Source: Acinetobacter pittii | GTDB lineage: Bacteria > Pseudomonadota > Gammaproteobacteria > Pseudomonadales > Moraxellaceae | Direction of reading: 5' to 3' | DNA: 64,000 bases | Assembly: GCF_034064985.1 (NCBI RefSeq) | Contig: NZ_CP139249.1 | Span: 2,232,001-2,296,000 of the forward strand | Shown: one piece after another, positions 51,957 through 60,062 of the stretch | Position numbering within the stretch: the first letter of the stretch is position 1 | Layout: each line of letters begins with the position of its first letter | Made by a program: the position numbers and the translations under genes | The notes under the pieces: generated by a model | The model's input: the letters and a program-made list of their open reading frames with translations, nothing else | What the model was told of the DNA's origin: nothing | The model's database searches: none

Positions 51957-52385
51957 TTAATTTTCTTTTTTCTTAAAGTATTCAATAATTTCTTCCCCAT
52001 TATTTACGGGGCTTCCCGTAGGAGGATATGGTTCTTCATAGGCATAGGCAGGCAAAGCAACTTTTGCACGGATGGGAGGCAGTTTTTCTTGACCACCCGT
52101 GGTAATTCGTTCGATAAAACTTGCAAGCCAAAGTACAAATTCCTGTGTATTCTTACTTTTAGGAATAATACTTAAATCTAATTTAATTTTAGATTCCTGA
52201 AGAGGTTTAATCAGTAATTCAGCAAAATCAATATAATTGTATAAAAGTTTAAGATTTGTCCCCTTAATCTCGTGTCTGAGCTCAATCATCAAATTGTTAA
52301 GATCTTCCATAGGATCATCTGTAAAGCCTTTTTTTTCTTTAACATTTTGATAGATTTTCTCAGCTATTCTTAAGTACTGGGGCAT
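51957..52385 (-). CDS. Hypothetical protein
   Basis: A 142-aa soluble protein: helical N-terminal 85 residues (EKIYQNVKEKKGFTDDPMED) and a Pro-rich C-terminal segment (YAYEEPYPPTGSPVNNGEE). AAGGTAAGGAT precedes ATG 52385. I do not recognise a family. Probably forms a unit with the small gene 104 bp downstream. Confidence 0.65.
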   Translation of the reverse strand: MPQYLRIAEKIYQNVKEKKGFTDDPMEDLNNLMIELRHEIKGTNLKLLYNYIDFAELLIKPLQESKIKLDLSIIPKSKNTQEFVLWLASFIERITTGGQEKLPPIRAKVALPAYAYEEPYPPTGSPVNNGEEIIEYFKKKEN

Positions 52386-52610
52386 ATCCTTACCTTCAAA
52401 AAATTGTTTTCACTAAAATGAATTTTGGATGAATATAAGTAATTTATTGTGTTTATTTTATTAATTTTTTGAAACTATAATTTATATTAGACACAATTCA
52501 ATAACAACAATTTTATACAAACATAATAACTCACTAATTTATTGATTAATTTTATATTTTCATATAATTGTATTTTTTATTATGTTACATATTTTATAGA
52601 AATAAACGAT

Positions 52611-52641
52611 AAGAAAACCCACTTAACAGTGAGTTTTCTTA
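52611..52641. terminator. Terminator of the small lipoprotein gene
   Basis: Long stem with arms aagaaaacc.cact and agtgagttttctt, A/T flanks, just past the stop at 52652 on the minus strand. Confidence 0.8.
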
Positions 52642-52651
52642 AGCGAAAATA

Positions 52652-52798
52652 TTATGAATTTTTATCCATTTGTTGAGTAGTCGCTGGATCATTAGAACCG
52701 TGTGTACCATCATCGTCAGTTGTATTTCTATCTTGACAAGCGCTCATACCGACTGCAATTGTGACTACCATACTTACTGCATAAAATATTCTTAACAT
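52652..52798 (-). CDS. Small lipoprotein, 48 aa
   Basis: Short gene read directly: MLRIFYAVSMVVTIAVGMSA, then the lipobox cysteine C21 and a hydrophilic 27-residue tail (QDRNTTDDDGTHGSNDPATT). The signal peptide, lipobox (GMSAC), AGGGTG ribosome site and following terminator together support a real small lipoprotein. Function unknown. Confidence 0.75.
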   Translation of the reverse strand: MLRIFYAVSMVVTIAVGMSACQDRNTTDDDGTHGSNDPATTQQMDKNS

Positions 52799-53239
52799 TG
52801 AGGTCACCCTTTTAAATCTTAAGATGTAGGTTTATGAATAACATTTTCTTATGTTTACCTACCGCTATGGTTCTCTTAAGTTTTGTAGGTTATGCAAGCT
52901 TTTGTAAAAATCTCAATAAAATAAATCTAAAGAAAATTACTATTCTTGCAATTGATATTTTGATTATTTTTTGGCAATAGCTAATTATTTAATTACATCA
53001 TATTTATAAAATTAAAAATTCTCACCCTTTTTAAACTTGTATTTTATTAAGTTAATAGCCCTCCACACTATATAAATACACAATTAATAAATATTTGATA
53101 TATAAACATTAAAACTCATTTTCTAAATTTGACTGAATGTTTATTCAGTACTTCAAATTCTAAATAACTCCTTATTTTATTAATAAAAATTTAAAAATAT
53201 TAATATTTGTTTATATAAACCAATCTTTTATTTTTGCAA
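52799..53239. other. 440-bp AT-rich gap
   Basis: Holds the promoter of the small lipoprotein and leads up to the RNA promoter at 53240. One 48-codon open frame (52834-52980) has only a weak ribosome site and is not called. Confidence 0.5.
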
Positions 53240-53268
53240 TTGACCCGCTTTAAGGCTCAGCTTATGAT
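53240..53268 (+). promoter_or_regulatory. Near-consensus sigma-70 promoter
   Basis: TTGACC (53240-53245), 17-bp spacer, TATGAT (53263-53268). Transcription would start near 53275, at the first base of the structured RNA. It is the best promoter match noticed in the window. Confidence 0.75.
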
Positions 53269-53274
53269 GCTCCC

Positions 53275-53445
53275 GCTGACCTATTTTGTCAGTCGGTTTT
53301 AGCAGATCGTCTACCTAAGTGCACTAAAAACAAGTTTTTTGGTGTGGAGCCCCTCGTGCCTTTGACGGAGGAACGGGAGTGGGACACCTTCGGGTGTGCT
53401 GGTTTCTTAGGTATCAGTCTGCTAACCCTCTTTCGTTTCACCACC
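53275..53445 (+). ncRNA. Structured non-coding RNA candidate (C4-antisense-like?)
   Basis: About 170 nt, GC-rich against very AT-rich surroundings, directly after a near-consensus promoter. A long-range stem joins tagcaga...cctaag (53309-53328) to cttagg...tctgcta (53406-53424). Inside lie the hairpins acaccttcgggtgt (TTCG loop) and actaaaaac/gttttttggt; a 5' hairpin ctgac/gtcag precedes. No open frame. The plan resembles the C4 antisense RNAs reported in multiple copies in A. baumannii, but I cannot confirm this without a covariance search. Confidence 0.6.
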
Positions 53446-53495
53446 ATAATTAATAGCAGTGATTGGGCGCAACTTCTTTTATCAAGGAGTCTCTA

Positions 53496-53645
53496 ATGAC
53501 TATTATTTTATATTATTTTATTTTTCTTACTCTTCACTATCCTTTTATTTGGCTTAAAGCGGTTTTAAAGAACTTTCTCTATTTTTTCGCCCATCCAAAC
53601 ACTCATCTCACTCGACAAAAGATGTCAATATTTAACACCCGTTAA
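53496..53645 (+). CDS. 49-aa hydrophobic membrane peptide
   Basis: MTIILYYFIFLTLHYPFIWL begins the peptide; one long hydrophobic segment (residues 2-35) is followed by a basic tail (HLTRQKMSIFNTR). AAGGAG lies 8 bp before ATG 53496. It begins about 50 bp after the structured RNA and may be its target or be read on the same transcript. Size and plan recall type I toxins, an inference. Confidence 0.55.
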   Translation: MTIILYYFIFLTLHYPFIWLKAVLKNFLYFFAHPNTHLTRQKMSIFNTR

Positions 53646-53702
53646 AGATGAGAACATCTCCAAACCAAACTGAACGATAACAACAACCAATAAAGAGCAA
53701 TA

Positions 53703-54005
53703 ATGATGTTTTTTTTATATCGTATTGTTTTAATGTGCACCCTATTAATAAGTTCTATAAGTTTAATAGGTTGCAGATCTATTAGTAAAAATGAATTTAA
53801 TACACATTGTGTTTGGGCAGGTCGTGCACTTTCACAATGCAACTGTATTTATAACTCTTTAGAAAAACATTATTCGCCAAAGTTTGTAGAAAACTTACCG
53901 AAAGTTAGCTTACAAAATATTGATGCGGATATGCACTTTGTGGAAACAATGAATGAAACCATGGATCAATGTCAGTTAAGTGCCAGAAACAAATTAATTA
54001 ACTAA
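53703..54005 (+). CDS. Small lipoprotein, hypothetical
   Basis: A 100-aa protein with an N-terminal lipoprotein signal (VLMCTLLISSISLIGC, lipobox LIGC, C24) and four further Cys in the mature part (HCVWAGRALSQCNCIYNS, QCQLSARN). Not recognised; the mature domain is helical and Cys-rich, suiting the periplasm. Its last 8 bases overlap the convergent LysR gene. Confidence 0.7.
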   Translation: MMFFLYRIVLMCTLLISSISLIGCRSISKNEFNTHCVWAGRALSQCNCIYNSLEKHYSPKFVENLPKVSLQNIDADMHFVETMNETMDQCQLSARNKLIN

Positions 54006-54903
54006 TGTTTGCATGCTCGACCAAGAAATCTAAAAAAGCCCTGACACGTTTAGGAACATATTTGTCATGTCCGATCCAGACGGCATGAAATTCTTCAGAA
54101 GCATTGGTATTCCAGTCTTCAAGGATTTTAACCAATAGTTTTTGCTCCACAGCTTTTTGGACTTGGAATTGGTTAAGCTGTGCAATACCAGCACCTGCAA
54201 GCGCTAACTGTAAGATTGCTTCTCCATGATTTACTCTTAAAACCTTAGTGGGAGCAAGCGTGATTTCTTGAACATCTTTTTTAAAAAGCCATGTTTTATT
54301 TTGGCGTTGGTAACTTACATCTAAAAGCTGATGTTCATATAACTCTTCTGGGTGCTGCGGACAGCCATACTTTTCAATATATGTAGGTGAACATACATAA
54401 TGTTTCTGCGTGCTCCCGAGTGTACGAGCAACCAAATTTGAGCTTTTTAAAGGCCCTGTACGAATTGCAACATCTATTCTTTGCTCAACCAAATTAATGA
54501 CTTCATCACTCAAATGAGCTTCTAATTCTATTTGTGGATAGCACTCATTAAATTGAGAAATACAAGGCAATAAAAAATGCGTCCAATATGAAAGACTAGT
54601 ATGAATTCTAATTCGCCCTTGCGGTATGTGGTTTGCAGTAACAGATTGTTCAAGCTCGTCTAGATCGTTCAGGATTTGAATACCTTGCTCATAAAACTGA
54701 CATCCTTCACTGGTAAGCTGAAACTGGCGTGTTGAACGGTTAAGCAACCTTACGCCAAGTCTTTTTTCCAAGCGTGAAATTAACTTACTCACCGCAGACG
54801 GCGTCATGTCACAAGCTCTTGCAACGGCAGAGAAACTTCCAAGCTCGACCACTCGAATAAAAATTGCCAACTCGCCAGACCGATTAATATCAAAATAAGA
54901 CAT
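53998..54903 (-). CDS. LysR-family regulator
   Basis: A 301-aa LysR protein (HTH near residues 18-40, ARACDMTPSAVSKLISRLEK) of the CrgA-like subgroup. It is divergent from the SGNH hydrolase gene at 55015, which it probably controls. Confidence 0.88.
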   Translation of the reverse strand: MSYFDINRSGELAIFIRVVELGSFSAVARACDMTPSAVSKLISRLEKRLGVRLLNRSTRQFQLTSEGCQFYEQGIQILNDLDELEQSVTANHIPQGRIRIHTSLSYWTHFLLPCISQFNECYPQIELEAHLSDEVINLVEQRIDVAIRTGPLKSSNLVARTLGSTQKHYVCSPTYIEKYGCPQHPEELYEHQLLDVSYQRQNKTWLFKKDVQEITLAPTKVLRVNHGEAILQLALAGAGIAQLNQFQVQKAVEQKLLVKILEDWNTNASEEFHAVWIGHDKYVPKRVRAFLDFLVEHANIS

Positions 54904-55014
54904 AACAAAATCTATTTATGAATTTCATTCACAAATCTTATTCCGCTTATGTGGCTATAACAAGCCAGCAATTTGTTTCAAGATAACTTTAATTCGTTTT
55001 AAAGAGTTCACGAG

Positions 55015-56253
55015 ATGAAACTTTATCAAACCGCCCTATTCTCTCTCGTTTTATTTACGAGCTTTGCACAAGCAGAAGTACAAAAGAGCCAATGGATTAC
55101 CACTTGGGCAGCCAGCCCACAAAAAGTCTGGAATAAAGATTTCGTTTTCCCGACCAATATTCCAGATCAAATATCAAATCAGACCATCAAACAAATTAGT
55201 CAAATTAGTTTAGGTGGTGAAGCTGTTCGGCTCGTTTTCACCAACCAATATGGGGATCAACCTTTATATATTGATAAAACTACCGTGGGACTAATCAAAG
55301 GACAAAGTCTAAAATCAAAGAATGCTTATCCAGTTTATTTTTCTGGAAAGCTTAAAGCACAAATTTTACCTGGCAAACAGCTGATGAGTGATCCAATCCA
55401 ATTACCAGTTCCCGATCATGCGCAGTTAATGGTAAATACCTTTATTCAAAAGCCCACTACATTTAAAACTTTTCATTGGGATGCGAAACAAACCAGTTGG
55501 CTCATTACGGGCAACCAGACTGCGAATTTAAATACGCCTAGCAGTGCCAAAACAACAACTGCGCGATTATTATTGTCGGCTGTGGAAGTAAAACCAAAGC
55601 GTAAAGCACATGTTGTTGCAGTCATTGGAGATTCAATTACCGATGGAGCAACCGCAACTTTAGATGCAAATACTCGATGGACCGACTTTTTAGCTAAGCG
55701 CTTATCGCCACATCAAGTAGCAGTTATTAATAGTGGAATTTCAGGGAATCGACTACTTACAGACGGTATGGGTGACAGTGCTTTAAAACGTTTAAAAAGT
55801 GAAGTGTTTCAATACTCAGGTGTGAAAACATTAATTGTGCTGGTGGGTATTAATGATATTTCTTGGCCTGGTACCGCATTTGCACCTAAACAACAAATAC
55901 CAACTTTTGAAGCACTCACTCAAGGTTATAAACGCGTTATAGATGAAGCACATCGTCAAGGTATTCAAGTGATTGGGGCAACTTTACTTCCCTTTTCAGG
56001 TGCCTTACCCAATACACCGTTAGATAATTATTACCAAATGAATAAAGATGAATTACGTCAGCGCATTAATCACTGGATCAGAACCAGCCATACATTTGAC
56101 GCCGTACTTGATCTTGAGCAAGGTTTAAAAGACCCTAAACACCCTGATCGATTAAATCCAATTTATGATTCAGGAGATCATTTACATCCGAATGATCGCG
56201 GTAATCAACAAATGGCAAATCTAGTTGATTTAAACCAATTAGTTAATCAATAA
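55015..56253 (+). CDS. Secreted SGNH/GDSL hydrolase
   Basis: A 412-aa protein with a Sec signal peptide (LYQTALFSLVLFTSFAQA, cleavage after AQA), an N-terminal beta-rich domain of about 170 residues, and a C-terminal SGNH esterase domain. Catalytic residues: S207 in GDSITDG, Gly/Asn blocks ISGNR and VGINDIS, and D388/H391 in SGDHLHPND. It probably removes acyl or acetyl groups from a sugar polymer or ester in the periplasm or outside. Divergent LysR is the likely regulator. Confidence 0.9.
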   Translation: MKLYQTALFSLVLFTSFAQAEVQKSQWITTWAASPQKVWNKDFVFPTNIPDQISNQTIKQISQISLGGEAVRLVFTNQYGDQPLYIDKTTVGLIKGQSLKSKNAYPVYFSGKLKAQILPGKQLMSDPIQLPVPDHAQLMVNTFIQKPTTFKTFHWDAKQTSWLITGNQTANLNTPSSAKTTTARLLLSAVEVKPKRKAHVVAVIGDSITDGATATLDANTRWTDFLAKRLSPHQVAVINSGISGNRLLTDGMGDSALKRLKSEVFQYSGVKTLIVLVGINDISWPGTAFAPKQQIPTFEALTQGYKRVIDEAHRQGIQVIGATLLPFSGALPNTPLDNYYQMNKDELRQRINHWIRTSHTFDAVLDLEQGLKDPKHPDRLNPIYDSGDHLHPNDRGNQQMANLVDLNQLVNQ

Positions 56254-56302
56254 AACGTCCAGATACGGATAGGAATTTATTTCCTACCCGTATCCATATG
56301 GA

Positions 56303-57658
56303 TTAATTCCCCTCTAACTCAACATTAAGTTTTGGTGTAATAGGCTGTTTTTCAGCTGCATATCGTCTTAAAACCATGACGGCGAAAAGCGCTAAAATTG
56401 CAGGAATTGCGATCATCACAAAATTCATCTTATGCGGCAATTCTAAACCCAATAACAGGCCCGTTAAGATAGGTCCAACAATAGCCCCAATACGACCAAC
56501 ACCAGAGGCACAGCCAATTCCAGTAGAACGCACACTTAATGGATAATATTGCGCAACGTAACTATAAAGAAGAATTGAAGTACCAATCGTTGCTGCTCCG
56601 GCAACAGTGACTAAACCATATAAAACATAGGCGGGTGAGTTAAAACCTAAGCCGACCAGTGCCAAAACACCAGCTAGCAGCATTCCCATAATTACAGGTT
56701 TCAGATGGAATTTATCAGACAAAATACCACCGCCGATTGAACCGATCATTGCGCCAACATTTAGAGCAAGCAAGAATAAAATACTCTTTCCAAGTGAATA
56801 ACCTGCTGCCAGCATGAGTTTTGGTAACCAGCTACTTAAGGCATATACCATGAGTAAGCACATAAAGAACACGAGCCAGAACATGAATGTATTAAATGCA
56901 CGACCTTGTTGAAATAATCCTTTTACAGAGCTGCCTGTTGGAACATTATCTTCATTAAGCACTAAGTGAGTATTAATCGTTAGGTTTTGTTCAGGTGAAA
57001 TTTTTTGAATAATGCGCTGTGCTTGCTCAGTCTTACCCGTCTTAACTAAAAAAGTTAATGACTCAGGTAAAAACTTCCAAATGACAGGTAATAAAAATAG
57101 TGGAATACCGGCAATTAAAAACATAATTTGCCACCCCTGACTTTCAACCAAATAACTACCGATCAATGCTGAAAGAATTCCCCCAATTGCATAACCACTA
57201 AACATACTCCCCACCAGCGTACTGCGTATACGTTTAGGTGCATATTCTGATGTAAGTGCAACTAAATTTGGCATAACCCCACCAATACCTAGTCCCGCCA
57301 AGAACCGAAGTACCCCAAACTCAAGTGGGCTTGATGCAAAAGCACCTAAGAAGGTAAAACCACTAAAAAATGTCACACAGATTAAAATTACCTTTTTACG
57401 GCCTATTTTGTCTGCCAGTGTTCCAAAGAACATTGCCCCAAACATCATTCCGCATAGTGCTGTACTTGCTAACATCCCCGCCTGTACAGCTGTTAACGAC
57501 CACTCTTGCATTAGCAAAGGCAGTACCACGCCATAAATCACCAGATCATAACCATCAAAAACAATAATTAATAAACACCAAAGCAAAATGCTCCAGTGAA
57601 AAGGGGTAAATCTGGCCTGATCAATAACTTCATTTACATTTAATTTAGATGTTGTCAT
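56303..57658 (-). CDS. MFS aromatic acid:H+ symporter family transporter
   Basis: A 451-aa MFS protein of the AAHS family (BenK/PcaK/VanK type). The family motif DGYDLVIYGVVLPLLM is at residues 30-45 and the loop-2/3 MFS motif GTLADKIGRKKVI near residue 79. It should import an aromatic acid such as benzoate, protocatechuate or vanillate; the exact substrate cannot be read. It lies downstream of the DcaP-type porin gene in the same direction. Confidence 0.9.
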   Translation of the reverse strand: MTTSKLNVNEVIDQARFTPFHWSILLWCLLIIVFDGYDLVIYGVVLPLLMQEWSLTAVQAGMLASTALCGMMFGAMFFGTLADKIGRKKVILICVTFFSGFTFLGAFASSPLEFGVLRFLAGLGIGGVMPNLVALTSEYAPKRIRSTLVGSMFSGYAIGGILSALIGSYLVESQGWQIMFLIAGIPLFLLPVIWKFLPESLTFLVKTGKTEQAQRIIQKISPEQNLTINTHLVLNEDNVPTGSSVKGLFQQGRAFNTFMFWLVFFMCLLMVYALSSWLPKLMLAAGYSLGKSILFLLALNVGAMIGSIGGGILSDKFHLKPVIMGMLLAGVLALVGLGFNSPAYVLYGLVTVAGAATIGTSILLYSYVAQYYPLSVRSTGIGCASGVGRIGAIVGPILTGLLLGLELPHKMNFVMIAIPAILALFAVMVLRRYAAEKQPITPKLNVELEGN

Positions 57659-57722
57659 TTACTCACCTCCTCTGTGAGATAAATTCATATTCAATTTTTT
57701 AAAACGACATACTGCACCCTAA

Positions 57723-57757
57723 AGAAAAAACAGATTATTCAAGGTTTTATTGAATAA
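57723..57757 (-). terminator. AT-rich hairpin after the porin gene
   Basis: Arms ttattcaa (57735-57742) and ttgaataa (57750-57757), followed on the minus strand by a CTGTTTTTTC run. Probably a partial terminator between porin and transporter. Confidence 0.55.
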
Positions 57758-57758
57758 A

Positions 57759-59045
57759 TTAAAAATCATAACTCGCCATCATATTGAAGCGGTTATCAAT
57801 CCCGTTACGTCCATCAAAAGTTTCTCGTTCGCCATACACATATTCGACGCCCAAGGTAATTGGCTTGTAAGGGTTATAAAGTGCATTCACCCAACCCTGC
57901 CAAAGCTCTTTGTTTTGAGTGGTGCTATTACGTTGTAATTCGGCAAAACGGTTATCATCTTTGGCTTTCATATAGCCATAACCTAAGGTTGAACGAATTT
58001 GTGATGTAAATTGATGAGTGATACCCAAAGAAACGGTGTCAAACTCGTTGCTATGCATATTATTTTGATCATCTATTGCATAGCCGCTATTACTCCATAG
58101 CAAGAAACGCCCATCTCCTTTGACATGGTAATAATCGGCTTTGAGTAAGGTATCAGGCGTAATTTGATATTTACCGCCGAAGCCCACACCCCAAGCGACT
58201 TGCTCATCATTATTCGTTCTCTTTTCGGCGACAAAACTACGTCCCGACAACATCGAGCCATTCGCAAACTTATGATTTAAACGTCCTACCAAAGCTGGTA
58301 AGCGCATTTTATTGTCAGGGTCTGAGGTCGCAGTATATTTCGGATCTTCAACCGATACTGCAAAGCTCGTATTTGCCGTTAAGTTATCGCTATAGCGAAC
58401 TAGCGGTGATCTTAATAATGCACTGCCTACAAATGTGCCTGCATCAATCGTTTCCGGATAATATTCGGGTGCGATAAATGTTGACCACGTTTGACCGATG
58501 AGCCATTTATCAAAAGTTAAATAAGCATGGCGTATCCGAAACTGATCACGAGTGGCTGCCCCAAAGAAGTCCATTTCTAACTTTCCGCCCACATCACCCG
58601 CGGCTGTTGGGGTTTTAAAATTCAACCCGAAACGTGTCACATTAACCGTACTGTGCAATTGGTCTTTTTGTGCAGATTCTTCTGGCGTGTTTTCAAGTGG
58701 AACACCGCTAATATTGTTATACATCGTAGATGCCCCCTTCATTTGATAAGAAGCATCTGCCCGTATATAGCCATATAAGTTAAATTCTGCGCCAGACTTG
58801 GTTAAACCTTGCTGTTTTGGTGGTACGGCTTGAGGAGTCGCTGAATTTACTAGTTCCACTCTTTGTTGCGATAAAGATTTTTGCGCCTGCATATTGGCTT
58901 GTAATATAGCCCGAAGTTCTTTCACTTCTTGGCGAAGTTGTGCTATTTCAGGATCTGTTTGACCTGCAAGAGCAGAAGACACAAGCAGGGTCACAGAAAC
59001 AGCCAACAGGCTTTTTTGAACCGTTGTATTTAAAACTTTCATCAT
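57759..59045 (-). CDS. DcaP-like outer-membrane porin
   Basis: A 428-aa porin: signal peptide (VQKSLLAVSVTLLVSSALA), an N-terminal coiled coil (DPEIAQLRQEVKELRAIL), then a 16-stranded-type beta barrel beginning FNLYGYIRADASYQ and ending NRFNMMASYDF with the C-terminal Phe. The coiled-coil head plus barrel is the DcaP layout; DcaP trimers pass dicarboxylates and other small acids. AAAAGGAAA precedes ATG 59045. It pairs with the inner-membrane aromatic-acid transporter downstream. Confidence 0.9.
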   Translation of the reverse strand: MMKVLNTTVQKSLLAVSVTLLVSSALAGQTDPEIAQLRQEVKELRAILQANMQAQKSLSQQRVELVNSATPQAVPPKQQGLTKSGAEFNLYGYIRADASYQMKGASTMYNNISGVPLENTPEESAQKDQLHSTVNVTRFGLNFKTPTAAGDVGGKLEMDFFGAATRDQFRIRHAYLTFDKWLIGQTWSTFIAPEYYPETIDAGTFVGSALLRSPLVRYSDNLTANTSFAVSVEDPKYTATSDPDNKMRLPALVGRLNHKFANGSMLSGRSFVAEKRTNNDEQVAWGVGFGGKYQITPDTLLKADYYHVKGDGRFLLWSNSGYAIDDQNNMHSNEFDTVSLGITHQFTSQIRSTLGYGYMKAKDDNRFAELQRNSTTQNKELWQGWVNALYNPYKPITLGVEYVYGERETFDGRNGIDNRFNMMASYDF

Positions 59046-59319
59046 GAAATTTTCCTTTTGGTCTTTAATTCGACTTAAAGATCTCGACATCCTTTTTGTT
59101 ATGTACCTATCTAAAATAGGTGCTTAAAATTTGCCTTTCTTTCACAAGAAAGACCTTTGATCATATTTTTTAGACAAAACCTCCCTAAAGCGGCCTGAAA
59201 ACCACTTTTAATTTGTTTTTAAGTAAAGCTAAATCTTCTAATTTTTTTCAGTTTTTATATTCTCTTCCTCATTGAGAATATGCAGGTTTTATATCCGTAT
59301 TAACGCTTTCCCAAATCCA

Positions 59320-59991
59320 TTATTTTTTTGCAATAAACCCTTGATACGTCAAAATTTGCGTATAAGGATGCACACTTTCAAAACCAGTTTTTTCTAAAAG
59401 TTTTATATATCCTTCAGTGGTTAGGCTAAAAAAGTCTTGCGCCATACGCTCTAACATTTTTTGACATTGTTCTTCTGTTAAGCCTTGTGCCAAACATAAA
59501 TAACGTAAAGCTTGAAAATGCTGTGGATTTACACACGTCATTAAATCGTAGGTCAGCAAAATCGCTTTTTCTTTTAAGCGATCATAAATATCCTTAAAAA
59601 AAACAGGTTTTATGTCATCTACAATAAAATGAGCCACGAGAATAGAAAGTGCAGCATCAAAGCAATTCTCAAGAGGTAAAGCTGACGTTTCACCGTGAAC
59701 AAAGATGACTTGAGAAGATTTATCTAAAAGTTCAACCTGTTCCTGAGCTTTTTGCAGCATAGTTAAAGATGGTTCAACTGCTGTAAATTTCCAGTTTGGA
59801 TGACGTTTAAGTAAATATTCGAGTTCATACCCCGTACCACAGCCCACAATTAAAATATGAGCATTTGGGGACAACACCGATTGCAAAATGGCATCCACCT
59901 GTTGATGGATCAATTCATAACCCGGAATTAATTTACGAATATGTTCGTCATATCCTTCGACTACCTTTGGGCTATTAAAGTCTTTTGCCAT
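59320..59991 (-). CDS. Class I SAM-dependent methyltransferase
   Basis: A 223-aa methyltransferase. SAM-binding motif I is HILIVGCGTGYELEYLLKRH, with acidic strand-2 FTAVEPSLTMLQKA after it, and motif post-II AALSILVAHFIVDD. The target (small molecule or protein) is unknown. It lies 71 bp after the acyl-CoA ligase gene and may be cotranscribed. Confidence 0.88.
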   Translation of the reverse strand: MAKDFNSPKVVEGYDEHIRKLIPGYELIHQQVDAILQSVLSPNAHILIVGCGTGYELEYLLKRHPNWKFTAVEPSLTMLQKAQEQVELLDKSSQVIFVHGETSALPLENCFDAALSILVAHFIVDDIKPVFFKDIYDRLKEKAILLTYDLMTCVNPQHFQALRYLCLAQGLTEEQCQKMLERMAQDFFSLTTEGYIKLLEKTGFESVHPYTQILTYQGFIAKK

Positions 59992-60062
59992 TTTGCTTAT
60001 CCTCTATTTAAACTACCTTTCAATTTATAGTTTGCTGCACTTTGAATGGGCTTTCGACTTCT

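Noticed and set aside
52834..52980. 48-codon plus-strand open frame (MNNIFLCLPTAMVLLSF)
   Set aside because: Hydrophobic and possible, but the ribosome site is weak and there is no terminator or context; AT-rich DNA gives such frames by chance.
53275..53445. 6S RNA, 4.5S RNA or tmRNA
   Set aside because: The folded region lacks the SRP tetraloop core, a tRNA-like acceptor or a recognisable 6S bubble pattern, so only a generic structured RNA is called.
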